This document shows, one piece after another, positions 1 through 11,355 of a stretch of DNA of 64,000 nucleotides (positions within the stretch are counted from its first letter, which is position 1; each line of letters starts with the position of its first letter). Location: positions 4,092,001 through 4,156,000 of the forward strand of contig NC_089443.1 of the NCBI RefSeq assembly GCF_026210795.1, read 5' to 3'. Made by a program: the position numbers and the translations under genes. A model generated the notes under the pieces. It saw only the letters and a program-made list of their open reading frames with translations. It had not been told where the DNA came from and did no database searches. The DNA is from Rhizophagus irregularis. Taxonomy: Eukaryota > Glomeromycota > Glomeromycetes > Glomerales > Glomeraceae.

Positions 1-287
1 GGAATACGAATCCAATCATTCAAATAAATTTTAGAGGTCTCCCATGTTCACAACTTAGGTAGATAGTTGGTTAATATATATATATAATTATGATATATAG
101 TATGTTACATTCAATAAGATATTAGACATCTGTTTAGTATCAGTTCTATTTTCAGTATTGAAGTTTTTTTCTTCTGGATGATCTCTCAATTATGATAAAA
201 AATTTATTTTGGAAATTGGGTAGTTATGGGAAAATCCATTTCAATTTGTACTGGAAACTTCAATTTTATACAAGATAGTCGGTTAAT

Positions 288-317
288 AATTTCACTTGAA
301 ATAAGTTCAGGTATATT
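288..317 (+). other. Hypervariable core, group I, copy 1 (30 nt)
   Basis: Bordered on the left by ATAGTCGGTTAAT and on the right by ATTAATAGACATCTG. The core shares no alignable sequence with the other three group I copies, although the flanks do. Confidence 0.6.
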
Positions 318-696
318 ATTAATAGACATCTGTTTAGTATCTGTTCTATTTCAGTATTGAAGTTTTCTTCTGAATGACCTATCAAGTTTTGTTTATGATA
401 GAAAAAATTTTTTTTATTAGTTAAATAAAAAAATATATATTAATTTCTTCGATTGTATTAATTGTAAACCTGTAATGAAAATTTTTGATTTGTCAATTAT
501 CGTTGCGTTCAAAAATAAATTTATCTACCGATGATTGGTGTACAATAGAACGAACCCTCTATTGGAAACATTTTTTGAGATTAGCTTATCAGGGTTAGTA
601 ATTTTCAAAAGTACATGACTACATGTAACAGTTACGTAACTGGATTCATAAGATTCATATGCTTGGCTGTATCAGATAAAAAAAATACTCTCATTC

Positions 697-785
697 CGCT
701 ACTACTCTTTACTCCTCTACTCCCGCTTCACTCCTCTACTCCTTCACTCCTCTACTCCTTCACTCCTCTACTCCTACTCTTAACT
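697..785 (+). repeat. Polypyrimidine minisatellite (CTCCTTCACTCCTCTA)n
   Basis: Repeats of ACTCCTCTACTCC/CTTCACTCC form a strand-asymmetric pyrimidine tract. Equivalent tracts lie at about 2216-2300, 46863-46930, 48545-48656, 52054-52135, 53720-53818, 55540-55636 and 57441-57535, always at the same position of the AT-rich repeat family. The ORFs crossing them (Leu/Ser/Thr/Pro-rich) are not credible genes. Confidence 0.8.
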
Positions 786-1114
786 CACCACTTGAATAAT
801 AACAACATTTCACACTCTTTTTTTAAAATGCTTTTAATATTTAACTTAGTACATGAAGAGTTAAAAGAGTTAAAGTTATAATATTTGCTTAAATCAATCA
901 AATGGATAATTTTTAAAATTTTTTATTGTAAGTAATAGTATACAAAAAGTATTTGAGTTTACTTCACGTGATCTTGAGTGTTTTGTGCACTTTGATTCTG
1001 TACGAAAAATTATTTTATTTCAAATAATTTATTTTTTTACTTTTATTTATTTATTCGTCTTTTTTTCTTATTAGTAGCCAACTAAAAGAAATATAACGTA
1101 TATAGTCGGTTAAT

Positions 1115-1158
1115 TATGATTCATATGATTCAGTCACAATAGATGACAGTATCATCTA
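1115..1158 (+). other. Hypervariable core, group II, copy 1 (44 nt)
   Basis: Bordered by AACGTATATAGTCGGTTAAT on the left and ATTAATAGACTTTACAATAG on the right, which are constant in all four group II copies. The core is unique. Confidence 0.6.
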
Positions 1159-1820
1159 ATTAATAGACTTTACAATAGAAATTTGGTAAGTTTATTTATT
1201 TATTTATTTTTGTTTTTTTTATTAGCCAACTAAAAGAAATATAATGTATATTGTCGATTAATTAATTACTTGTTAATCAAGCTTCTGAGATAGCTGATGA
1301 CGATAATTAATAGATTTTTTAATTAATTGAATACCAATAGGAATTATCAAGATTCGAGAAGCTCTCATAAGTTGGTTAATAAAAAATATGACGTAAATAG
1401 TTACCGATAAATTGACAAAACAAGATATTAATTATTGGAAAGGAAACTACCGAAATTTTTATATCGAAATATATTATTATTATTTTTTTCAGAACATATT
1501 AGCAAAAAAATTTTTGCTTTTTTCGAATAATGGGAATACGAATCCAATCATTCAAATAAATTTTAGAGGTCTCCCATGTTCACAACTTAGGTAGATAGTT
1601 GGTTAATATATATATATAATTATGATATTTCTGTTATATTCAATAAGATATTAGACATCTGTTTAGTATCAGTTCTATTTTCAGTATTGAAGTTTTTTTC
1701 TTCTGGATGATCTCTCAATTACGATAAAAAATTTATTTTGGAAATTGGGTAGTTATAGGAAAATCCATTTCAATTTGTACTGGAAACTTCAATTTTATGC
1801 TAAATAGATAGTTGGTTAAT

Positions 1821-1862
1821 AGTAGTATTACTTAGTCTATATCAGATAAGTATCATATTACT
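1821..1862 (+). other. Hypervariable core, group I, copy 2 (42 nt)
   Basis: Second tandem unit, at the site homologous to 288-317. It differs in length and sequence while the adjoining sequence is almost unchanged. Confidence 0.6.
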
Positions 1863-2627
1863 ATTAATAGACATCTGATTAGTATCAGTTCTATTTCAGC
1901 CTTCTGAATGATCTATTAAGTTTATGATAGAAAAATTTTTTTTATTTGTTAAATAAAAAATATATATTAATTTCTTCGATTGTATTAATTGTAAACCTGT
2001 AATGATTTTCTATTATCGCCGCGTTCAAAAATAAATTTATCTACCGATGATTGATGTACAATAGAACGAACCCTCTAATGGAAACATTTTTTTGAGATTA
2101 GCTTATCAGGGTTAGTAATTTTCAAAAGTACATGTAACAGTTACACTGGTTTCGTAAGATTCATATGCTTGTATGCTTGTATAACTATGGCTATTCTGTA
2201 CCAGATAAAAAAAACTCTTCACATTCCGCTACTATTCTTTACTCCTCTACTCCCGCTTCACTCCTCTATTCCTTCACTCCTCTACTCCTACACTTAACTC
2301 ACCACTTAATAATAACAACATTTCACACTCTTTTTTTAAGATGCTTTTAATATTTAACTTAGTACATGAAAAGTTAAAAGAGTTAAAGGTATAATATTTG
2401 CTTAAATCAATCAAATGGATAATTTTTAAAATTTTTTATTGTAAGTAATAGTATACAAAAAGTATTTGAGTTTACTTCACGTGATCTTGAGTGTTTTGTG
2501 CACTTTGATTCTGTACGAAAAATTATTTTATTTCAAATAATTTATTTTTTTACTTTTATTTATTTATTCGTCTTTTTTTCTTATTAGTAGCCAACTAAAA
2601 GAAATATAACGTATATAGTCGGTTAAT

Positions 2628-2664
2628 TGTTAATAAATTCAACACTACAGTAGAAATATTACTA
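2628..2664 (+). other. Hypervariable core, group II, copy 2 (37 nt)
   Basis: Homologous site to 1115-1158 in the second tandem unit, with the same borders and an unrelated core. Confidence 0.6.
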
Positions 2665-3769
2665 ATTAATAGACTTTACAATAGAAATTTGGTAAGTTTA
2701 TTTATTTATTTATTTTTGTTTTTTTATTAGCCAACTAAAAGAAATATAATATATATTAGTCGGTTAATTACTTGTTAATCTAGCTTCTAAGATAGCTGAT
2801 AACGATAATTAATATATTTTTTAATTAATTGAATACCAATAGGAATTATCAAGATTCGAGAAGTTCTCAAAGTTGGTTAATAAAAAATATGACGTAAATA
2901 GTTTATTACCGATAAATCGACAAAACAAGATATAAGTGATTAATTAATGATAAATCGACAAAACAAATATTAATTAAAAAGATTTGAGAGGTTCTCTTAT
3001 GTTGGTTAATATATTTATTAATAGACATCTTTTTTTAAGTACTAGTCCTATTTTCTTTTTTCTTTTTTGCAGTACAGATTAATCGAACCTCTTGAGTTTT
3101 TTGCATTAAAAATTTGTTGAAATAAAATAAAATTTATTTTCTCAATTGTTTTTCAAAAATCTTAAACGAAATTTTAACTGCTGATGAACAAGATGGAAAA
3201 TTTATTTTGGTATGATAAACCAAAAAAAAAGATATTTTACGTGAAAATTTAATTATTTTAATAGTCAAGTTTATCCACTATCAAAAGTTCCAAAAATGTA
3301 AAAATATAAAAACTATAATTATAAACGATATGATGAAGTTTAATGAGCAGCAACCAAATGTTAATTGTATGACTTTATATTATGAGAATACAATATTTTT
3401 TTTTTTTACCCTTTATTATGATGGTCGGTTACTTCAGTTTATTAAAGCGGGTATTACTTACTTATGCAATACTAATCACGTAACGGTAACTGCGTTTTCA
3501 AAATATCAGGATGATGTTCATTTGAAGCAGCTGATTTACTTTACATGCGATTGAGATTAGACTGAATGGATGGAATTATTAACTTTATCTAACAAAAAGA
3601 TGTTTATATCAGTGAATGGATTATTTGAAAATTAATTCACTGTCGCACTAAGTTTACCTTCATACTAATTTTTGAAAATTGCGAGTGATTATACTTATTT
3701 CCCGGTCTCATATAGATAGCAGAAAATTTCTAATTTTAGTTTAAAATAGTTAAAAATAGTTTGATCACA

Positions 3770-3996
3770 TTAAATTTGCCGGTCCGGAATGTGTGACAGG
3801 TTAGTGTCGATCACAACTATAATAGGAAGGAGTGATGTTTACGCGTCACCTAATCACGTGCAGCCACGAGTTCAAAAACACTAATTATCTGAGGGACTTG
3901 AATTTTTTTAGCGGTCCAAAACTTATTTGTCACCCGTTATCTGTCACCGTGATCAGCCTAACCTGTCACACATTTCGGACGTGCAATAAATTTAAT
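3770..3996. mobile_element. Short MITE-like inverted repeat
   Basis: The arm at about 3770-3820 contains GAATGTGTGACAGGTTAG. The arm at about 3955-3996 is its near-perfect inverse (CTAACCTGTCACACATTTC). Outer AT-rich ends (TTAAATTT / AAATTTAA) also mirror each other. The interior has no ORF. The family was not recognised. The rest of 3997-4372 holds nothing I can name. Confidence 0.55.
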
Positions 3997-4372
3997 GAGT
4001 GACACGCCCCAGGGGATTACCAATTTATTACCTGGGAAGGAGAGTCTGGACACAGTGTTTGGGCTCAACTTAATTGCGCAGAAGAAATGGTGCAGTATAT
4101 TAACAAACCTTTCATTTTAAGATTTTGACCATTACATAATCTTTTCATCCTTAGTTAGATTTAAGATAAGATGAAACCAGGAGGGGTGGATTTTATCTGT
4201 GCTATTTTTTCTTTGCTTATACTATTAAAAAGCTTATAAACCTTTTTGGGTCTCTCCATTTTTTTCCACAAGTTTCGTCAAAACATTTTATTTCAGGAAT
4301 CGCTTCTCTAACCTCACTTTTGACTAATGCTAGGAATCCATTCTTACTATGTTCAAGTTTTAATTCTTTGTA

Positions 4373-5460
4373 TCATTTAAATACAACTTCCCCAAAATCA
4401 AAATAGCTGAAAATAAGACCTTGAAATGCACCTTCATTTTTAGTTTCAGCATTATCAATCTTATCGGAGAGTTGCAAAAAAATACTGGTTGCGCTTTCAT
4501 TTGCTTCTTTCAAGTTCTTTCCAATAGCGGCAACAGGTGTATCAGCTAATAATTCTTTGATAAGCTTTTTCAGCATAAATAATACCTTCTTTCCACCAGT
4601 TTTTTTCACCTTCTTGTTAGATGATTTTTCGGTAAATGCGGATGATACCCTAGTACATTTTTTCTGTGCAGTACTTGAACTCTGCTCTGTTGGAGTTTTC
4701 AAATCATCAATTTCCATATCAGATGATGGGCATATAGGACACAGCTTCTGTGGATTATTGATACAGTTGTAATGGATGATATGTTTGCAGGTTAAGTGTA
4801 TGAGAGGTTTTAATGGAGGATGAGGAAAGGTTTGAAGAAAACTTAGAGGAGGAAAATACAAAGAAAGGTCTTCAGAGCATTTAATACATCTTAATTGACT
4901 TTTCATCTGTTGAATTCCTATATTCTCAATCCCTTCCATAAGCATGAATGGAGAAGTTAAGATAAACCTTTCGCTCATCATGTTAGTTAAGGCTGAAGTT
5001 TTGCTTGATTGGGATAATAGTGAATCTTGAATAATAACATTCGATTCTAGCAATCAGCCAATCAGATAATTCACAGTAGTAGAAAATATTTCTGTGATTT
5101 CTACATTCTTTTTACAATCAGGGAATGGACATAGGTTTAGTACATTAAGCATAAGCTTTTTTTCAGCATAGAGTTTATGAAAAATGTACTCACAATGTAG
5201 TCGGGTGAACTCTCTGAGAGAAATGTCAAAATGTCATTATTACATTCAGAGCATGGTTCTAATTCTGGAAAATCTATACCACTAATAGTTTTATTATCAA
5301 GACTTTTGAGAATATTATATCTGAGGTTTCTATACCTAACAAGAGAGGGTTTCTCAGATTCCAAAATACTGCTTTCTTCTCTACTTTGTGTGTTGCTGAT
5401 TGGACCAATATTGATTTCATTAACAGTGATCGCTTTTGTATTAACTAAGCTCTTTTAATT
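4373..5460 (-). pseudogene. RING-like zinc-finger protein, broken copy
   Basis: The C-terminal frame (4373-5053) has a cysteine/histidine pattern CIKC ... CKH-IIHYNC ... CPIC, like a RING-type finger, followed by a Ser/Lys-rich linker and a helical tail. The upstream frame (5137-5364 and beyond) carries CSEC and, after a shift at an A-run near 5160, an LCPFPDC segment. The two parts join in one frame across an in-frame TGA just before LLESNVIIQ (near 5054). Frameshift plus stop make this a pseudogene or a badly sequenced copy. I believe the family is multicopy in Rhizophagus, but that is from memory. A ubiquitin-ligase role would be inference only. Confidence 0.6.
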
Positions 5461-6097
5461 CTCTATACCTGCCCATTTATTACTTTCGTAATCAGCTATC
5501 TTGCTGGCTAAAGCTAAAAATGGGGTTTTATATCACTTGTAAATTTCGCAGGAAAAAACATTCACCAGATTTTCACCAGCAATTATGCACTATATTTTAT
5601 CATTTGTTAATCCCCCTACAAATCGATAAAAATGATTTCATGATTAGCATACATATTTCCAAATCCCATATACAAAATAATGATTGCTGGAAAAGTATTC
5701 ATATCCGAATATTGTTTTACTGATATGATAATAGTGTGGTCAGAAACATGATGTAAAAATAAATGCAAATCAAGTTAGTAAATATATATGCAATTTACAC
5801 ATTACACAGCCCTGTAAAAAATCTGATTCATGTTTTATCTTTCCATGTTTTTTCCATGAATGTATCATTTTAATGGAATTTATAGCCTTAAAAATCATGG
5901 AAATTTTCATCTCGCTAATACGGATATCTGTGAATATATCATTTTTATGGAATTTTTACAGAAGACACGGAAAAATAATGGAAATATTCAGATAAAAATT
6001 TTTTATAAGGCAGCTCTTATTCTTTGGCAAGAATTTTACTGATATCTTTCTGCGCATTTCAGTGATCAATTTCACGACTGACCTATACTATGATAGC
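5461..6097. other. No gene recognised
   Basis: AT-rich spacer. Small frames at 5520-5723 and 5860-6042 show no motif, no splice-consistent extension and no codon bias, so I leave them out. Confidence 0.5.
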
Positions 6098-6099
6098 TA

Positions 6100-6531
6100 C
6101 TTTACAGAAATTTTAAGTTTTCAAGTGATATCATTTCGATATCATTTCAATATCATTTCAATATCGATTTAATATTGATATGATATCGAAATAAAGTATC
6201 ATCATTTCGATATCATTTTGATATCATTTCAATATTGATTTAATATCGATATTGAAATGATATCAAAATGATAATAGAAATGATATCGAAACAACATCTT
6301 TAAGTTTAATTTAAAGATGTCATTTCGATATCATTTTAATTATCATTTCGATATCATTTTAATATCGATTTAATATCGAAATGATATTGAAGTGATAATA
6401 CTTTATTTCGATATTGTATCAATATTAAATCGATATTAAAATGATATTGAAATGATATCAAAATGATACCGCTAAGATAAACTTAATGATATCGATTCTA
6501 TATTGATTAAAAATGGTAAGTTTCTGTAAAG
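6100..6531. mobile_element. Palindromic mariner-like MITE with TA duplication
   Basis: The ends are inverted (CTTTACAGAAA on the left, TTTCTGTAAAG on the right) and flanked by TA at 6098-6099 and 6532-6533. The interior is built almost wholly of ATCATTTCGATATC-type palindromic steps and could fold into a long nested hairpin. The TA duplication and TIR fit Tc1/mariner-type non-autonomous elements. Confidence 0.75.
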
Positions 6532-6533
6532 TA

Positions 6534-7237
6534 TGTCTCAATTAAGGTTGCAGGCTAAACTAATTTTTGAATTTGGCAAAACGTCTAAACCTCAATTTTG
6601 TCAATTTTTTTATAAGAGTTTATTATATTTTTGTCATTTCATATGATTTTTATAGTCAAGTTTCGCCAAATTTTTATTAATATTTTAATATAGTTTTGTC
6701 AAGTTTCGCGTTTACTATGGGATTTCACCTGCAACCTTAGTCTCAATAGATGTCTAAGCGAAAACTTGTATAAATTGAGTATCCATTTCTTTATCCTCTG
6801 ATAACTTATGATTACTTATGGTAAAATCTGATTCATTAATTACCCCACAATTCATTTACAAATTATACTTTATTTAATAGTGTCTGAACAATTTTTTATT
6901 AATATACATAGTACACTACATGGAACTCATTTAAAATATCACGCTTATATAATTATGATATGTGAAATTGCTATAACTAATACAAATAAAATATCTATAT
7001 TAGAATAATTATAATAGGAAGAAGCAATAATTATTATGTGTTTTTCAACGATTTACAGTAAAAATTTAGATTACTCATTACTAACAGTATTAACCAATAT
7101 AGAATCTTGCGACAAATTTATTTTCTGAAAAGTCTGCTTCAATATGGTATTGTCATACCTTATCGTGATTTTCTTTTTATCTTCTGCTCCTTTTAGCCAA
7201 TAAATAGTGATATGATAGGACCCTGAACAATACTGAT
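6534..7237. other. No gene recognised
   Basis: AT-rich unique sequence. I see neither an ORF above background nor repeat structure. Confidence 0.5.
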
Positions 7238-7905
7238 ACAACTCACATTTGAAAGGCTAACAGTCATTTTATTAATCAGTTATAATTTCGTTCAATCAAT
7301 ATACAATAAAAAGAAAAGTAAATAAATAAACCTAAAATAAAAAGAAATAGTCGTACAAATTTGTATATATAGAAAAGTAAACTAGACTATAAATTCCAAA
7401 CTTGTATATCCTAACTTTAAACCCTAAAAAGCAAAGTTTCAGATCAACTACCCAAATCCAGAAAATCCTACCTGATCTTACAAACTGCCAGAATATGATT
7501 CCAGATGAGGACTATTCGACTCTTCAGAAAACCTAATAAGTAATGAAACCATGAATATCGTTGGGTTAAGGAAGAATGGAGCCAATTGATATTAAGAAAG
7601 GACTATTCAGAAGCCTGAAGCGAGGAAAGAGGCTCATTGGCCTGAGATAAAGCTACTTGAGAAGTGAAAAAGCGGAAAGGTTAAATAGAAGGTCCTTTGT
7701 ATGATCGATGAGTACTCAGCAAAATACTCTTTGCCACATCTTTCTTAATTTTAATTTTGCACCTCGGTTACCAAAGTCTATGATAAATTTCACGCTGAAG
7801 TTTCAAAAACGTTTGAGAAATAATGGAGGATATACATTAGTAACTTAGACTGGAGTGTCGCATAAGGCACATCGGAAGGTCATGTGAAATGAAGTCTCAG
7901 AGAAA

Positions 7906-8299
7906 CTATAAAGCTGAAAATGAAGAATAATTATTACTCATGAATAAATCTGGGAGACCAAGCGTTTGTATATTGCGAAGAGCAATAAGAAGTTTGTCGT
8001 ATATTTGTTTACGCTGGGTTGAAGAAGATACTTTAGTGGCTAGTTTGATCAGGAAACGTTCAATAAGTTCTGTGGTTACATCCTTTTGATTTGGGAGCTT
8101 AGAATTGTCATATTCGATATTCAAATGGTGAGCAAATGAATAGGTGTTCCAACATTTTCATGAAGATGCCACATATTGGACACAAGAAGTCATTAACATA
8201 TAAACCAGGAAATTTTTGACGAAGTCTGTACATAATAGGAAGTTCATCGAACCAGAGTTTGAGGCGAAATTGCGCAAAATTGGAAGATTTAGAAACCAC
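7906..8299 (-). pseudogene. LINE C-terminal Cys/His domain fragment (copy A)
   Basis: Two overlapping frames (8108-8299 and 7906-8124) together parallel the intact copy B frame: FRLKLWFDELPIMYRLRQKFPGLY, then CPICGIFMKMLEHLFICSP, then an ELIERFLIKLATKVSSS segment. C-x2-C-x9-H-x3-C is the kind of terminal zinc-binding motif found at the end of many LINE reverse transcriptase proteins. A frameshift near 8110-8124 separates the two parts, so the copy is dead. Confidence 0.6.
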
Positions 8300-8653
8300 G
8301 AAATGTGGATATAAATTTTGTTTAAAAGTATTGAAAGAGAGTGATCAGTCTACAATGTGAAAGGAAGTTTGCATGGGAAGAAATCTGAAAAGCCCTAGCA
8401 AAGAGAAAAATCGCCAAATATCTGACAAAGATTTCCAATACTTGACTGGATCTTGAGTTAAAAGTTCATCATATCCAGTGAAGAGACCCATGGTGTTTTG
8501 AGAGGAGGGAAAAATAGCGTCTATCAATGGCACAGGCTGTAAGGATCTAAGCCATTTTCGTTCATTAATAAGTTCCTGTGCTCAAACGGAATAAGAGGAG
8601 CGGAGTCTTTAAGATAGCAAATAAAGTTGCAAGAGATACGTCTGGATTTCAAC

Positions 8654-8948
8654 AGGACCCCAGATATCTCCAAAACAGGTCATAAGTCACACTTTTGGCA
8701 GATTAGCCCATTTTTTAGGGTTCAAAAAATCGTTTTTTGTAAATATCTCTGCATCCAGTGGGCCAATTTTGATGAACGTTTTTTTAAATTGTAGAGCTAA
8801 ATGAGGACTACAAAATAAAAAAAAATTCATTAAAATTGAATCACTGGATGCTGAGATATTTACAAAAAACGATTTTTTGAGTTTCAGCAAAAAGGGTGTT
8901 TTTGGCCAAAAGTCCATTATGACCTTTATATTAGATATCCGGGGTCCT
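8654..8948. mobile_element. MITE with 8 bp target duplication inside LINE copy A
   Basis: The inverted ends AGGACCCC / GGGGTCCT are flanked by ATTTCAAC at 8646-8653 and 8949-8956. LINE copy B shows the empty site (GGATTTCAACAATTCTGA near 13989-14005). Long inner palindromes (CAAAAAATCGTTTTTTGTAAATATC and its inverse) cover most of the element. An 8 bp duplication suggests a hAT-type or similar transposase in trans. Confidence 0.8.
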
Positions 8949-9024
8949 ATTTCAACAATTCTGAAAAGTAGGACCATAAAGAATTATTTCTCAAACGAGT
9001 TCTTCTTATAGGAGAAGCATTGCA

Positions 9025-9290
9025 CTATCGCGAATACAGGGTAATGAATTTGAACAAAGAGACAAATTTGACTGAAAAATCCAAAGGAATGGAATTTAAT
9101 ACATATGTTACAAAGGCTAATTCCACGATATTATTGTATGGAGAAATCATAGGACAGGAAAAAATTCCAGAGTCGAGTGTAAAATCATTCAGTATTTGCA
9201 CCCAAGCGCAGACCAAATATAAAGTTGCTAGATTAACTGTGTATATAGTTCCAGAAATGTGAAATTTGGTATCAAAATGCAGGGCAAAGG
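9025..9290 (-). pseudogene. LINE RNase H-like fragment (copy A)
   Basis: The frame reads FALHFDTKFHISGTIYTV ... LDSGIFSCPMISPYNN ... VELAFVTYVLNSIP and is collinear with the copy B segment around 14080-14400. The VELAFVTYVLN stretch sits where RNase H domains carry their glutamate helix. Assignment to RNase H is by position in the LINE and by this weak motif. Confidence 0.45.
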
Positions 9291-9304
9291 TACAACTCAC
9301 ATTT

Positions 9305-10039
9305 GAGGTTTGCTAGCGCTTGCTCGTTAGGAGGAAGGATAAAACATTAATGCTATCCAGCTTATATCACATAATCACATGTACCCACCCACCCTCATAT
9401 TGGTGGTATGGTATAGCAGATATTCATGTAATCGCATTGCACAACAGGAGGACCTCAAAAAAACCTCAGGATTACCATACAGTGGTACCATACTACCACC
9501 AAGGATTACCAACCAGGGGCCGAGTGTGATGGAAAATCGAACCCTATACCTCATAACCTACACCTTCGGCCAGGAACGTCTTGGTTGTCTAAAGCCTAAC
9601 AGAAGGCCAAACTATCACAAGGACATTGCGTCCAAGACTTTACCATCTATAGGACCATCTAGTCCCTAAGAATCCCAAGTGGTATAGAATATGTATATTG
9701 ATGACCCAATGACCACCTGGACAAGACTTACCCAGTGGTATAGAAGTGACCACTGAGACAGAACACTGAACCTACCAAAGGCTTCATAGGGAACGTGGGT
9801 ATGAACAGTTGGATACCAAGGCTTTTTGTTGAAATATACAGCCTAACTGTACATACTAATAATATACCAAGATGCAATCCAATCCAACTAATCCCTGTAC
9901 CTTCACACTATTAGTTGTAGCATCTGCAGTAAAATTCTTTTTATTTCTGTGATCGGCAGAATCGAACTTGCAACCTCACTATACTCAGGCTTCATGAGGG
10001 TCTTAGTGACTTACCACTAAGATAGGGTGATCAACCCTT
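9305..10039 (-). repeat. GC-richer block, probable tRNA-derived SINE(s)
   Basis: This block is clearly less AT-rich than its surroundings. On the minus strand two stretches resemble RNA polymerase III promoters: GGTTGCAAGTTCGATTCTGCC (about 9955-9975) downstream of CTTAGTGGTAAG, and AGGGTTCGATTTTCC (about 9531-9546) downstream of TGGCCGAAGGTGTAGG. The left edge carries ACAACTCACATTT, the same 13-mer that borders the LINE copies, as expected if a SINE borrows a LINE tail. Plus-strand ORFs at 9320-9669 are therefore unlikely to be genes. Confidence 0.45.
9953..10024 (-). repeat. tRNA-like head with A-box and B-box
   Basis: On the minus strand, ATCTTAGTGGTAAGTCACTAAGACC is followed about 35 nt later by GGTTGCAAGTTCGATTCTGCC. 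This is box A and box B spacing with a GTTCGATTC T-loop. I cannot draw a complete acceptor stem, so I call it tRNA-like SINE sequence and not a tRNA gene. Confidence 0.4.
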
Positions 10040-10604
10040 ACAACTCACATTTAATAGACTAACAGTAATTTTTATTAATCATTTATAACTTCTTAAACTC
10101 AAAATACAATGAAAAGAAAGTAAATAAATAAAACTAAAATAAAAAGAAAATAGTCGCACAAATTTGTACATATAGAAAAGTAACCTAAACTATAAATTTC
10201 AAACTTGTATATCCCAACTTTAAACCTAAAAAGCAAAGTTTCAGATCAACTACCCAAACCCAGAAAATCTTACCCGATTTTACAATACACCAAGATGTGA
10301 TTCCAGATGAGGACTGTTTGACTCTTCAGAAAACCCAACAAGTGATGAGACCATGAGTATCGTTGGGTTAAGAAGGAATGGAGCTACTTGATACCAAGAG
10401 AAAACCATTCATAAGCCTGAAGCGGGGAAAGAGGCCCATTGGCCTGAGATAAAGTCACTTGAGGAGCAGAAAAGCGGAAAGTTTGAACAGCTGATCCTTT
10501 GTATGAGCGAAGAGTACTTGGCAAAATTCCCTTTGCCAAGTCTTTTGTAACTTTAATTTTACACCTCAGTCGCCAAAGTCCATGATAAATTTCACGTTGA
10601 AGTT

Positions 10605-11208
10605 TCAAAAATGTACTGGAAATAATAGGGGATAGATAATTGTAACTGAGACCAGAGCATCAGATAAGGCACCTTGGAAGATCACATGGGATAAACCCTC
10701 GGAGAAACCAAAAGGCAGAAAAAGACAAATAATTATTACTTGAAAGTAAATCTGGAAGACCAAATATAGGTAAAGCGTGAAGAGCCATAAGAAGTTCATC
10801 ATATGATTGTTTGTATCGTGGTGAAGAAGACACTTTAGTAGCAAGTTTGACCAGAAAGCGTTCAATAAGATTTGTAGATATATCCTTTTGGGTCGGAAGC
10901 GTAAAATTGTACCCTTCGATATCTAAATAACTAGGTGAACAGATAAAAAGATGTTTCAGAGTTTCCATAAAGATGCCACAAATCGGGTATAAGAAGTCAT
11001 CAGCATATAAACCAGGAAATCTTTGGGAAAGTTTATACATGACAGGAAGTTCATCAAACCAAAGCTTAAAGCGAAATTGTGTGAAAATGGAGGATTTAGA
11101 CACTGCAAGGTTTGGGTACAAAGTGTGTCTGAAGATATTAAAAAAAAGAATCCAATCCACAGTATGGAAGGAAGACTGTAAAGACGAAAAACAGGAAAGG
11201 CTTATCAA
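10605..11208 (-). pseudogene. LINE C-terminal Cys/His domain (copy B)
   Basis: A 182-aa frame (10660-11208) contains FRFKLWFDELPVMYKLSQRFPG, then YPICGIFMETLKHLFICSP and LIERFLVKLATKVSSSP. In copy A the first finger Cys is present (CPIC); here it is Tyr, so the finger is damaged. The frame then shifts into the 10605-10865 frame. It represents the 3' end of the LINE protein, just inside the hAT insertion point at 11355. Confidence 0.55.
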
Positions 11209-11355
11209 CGAGAAAAAGTGGCGAATATCTGAAAAGGACCACTAATACTTGATCGGATCATGAGTTAAAAGTTCATCATAGCCAGTGAAGAGACCTATAG
11301 TTCTCAAAGAGGAAGGAAAAACATCATCCATTAATGGAACAGATTGAAGCAGGTC

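Larger units (their letters stand above)
1..3700. repeat. AT-rich repeat block, two tandem 1.53 kb units plus tail
   Basis: The sequence from position 1 restarts at 1533 (ggaatacgaatccaatcatt), so the unit is 1532 bp. The two units are nearly identical except at short cores bounded by GGTTAAT and ATTAATAG. The tail (about 3000-3700) is shared with 47640-48110, 52790-53460 and 54180-54850. Short ORFs inside are AT-rich chance frames, often ending within polypyrimidine tracts. GTAAGT-type and TTTTTATTAG-type strings bracket some modules, which gives an exon/intron-like look, but no coding frame is conserved. I see no gene here. The same family forms the blocks at 46130-49714 and 51903-58430. 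Confidence 0.85.
7251..9291 (-). mobile_element. 5'-truncated LINE copy A
   Basis: Minus-strand copy of the same non-LTR element as 10053-35090, retaining only the RNase H-like region and the C-terminal Cys/His domain. It is flanked by ACAACTCACATTT at 7238-7250 and 9292-9304. Its frames are broken, and a 295 bp MITE sits inside it at 8654-8948. Matching stretches (for example CPICGIFM..L.HLFICSP) align with copy B at 10605-11208. Confidence 0.7.

Noticed and set aside
288-2664. CRISPR-like reading of constant borders with variable cores
   Set aside because: The sites are hundreds of bases apart, borders differ between groups, there are no cas genes and the DNA is eukaryotic. Reported instead as hypervariable cores.
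8687-8977. 96-aa minus-strand ORF
   Set aside because: It lies within the palindrome of the 8654-8948 MITE.
9320-9669. Plus-strand ORFs in the GC-richer block
   Set aside because: The block has pol III-like boxes on the minus strand and SINE-like borders; the peptides show no domain.
9953-10024. Functional tRNA gene
   Set aside because: A and B boxes are present, but I cannot pair an acceptor stem or a regular anticodon arm.
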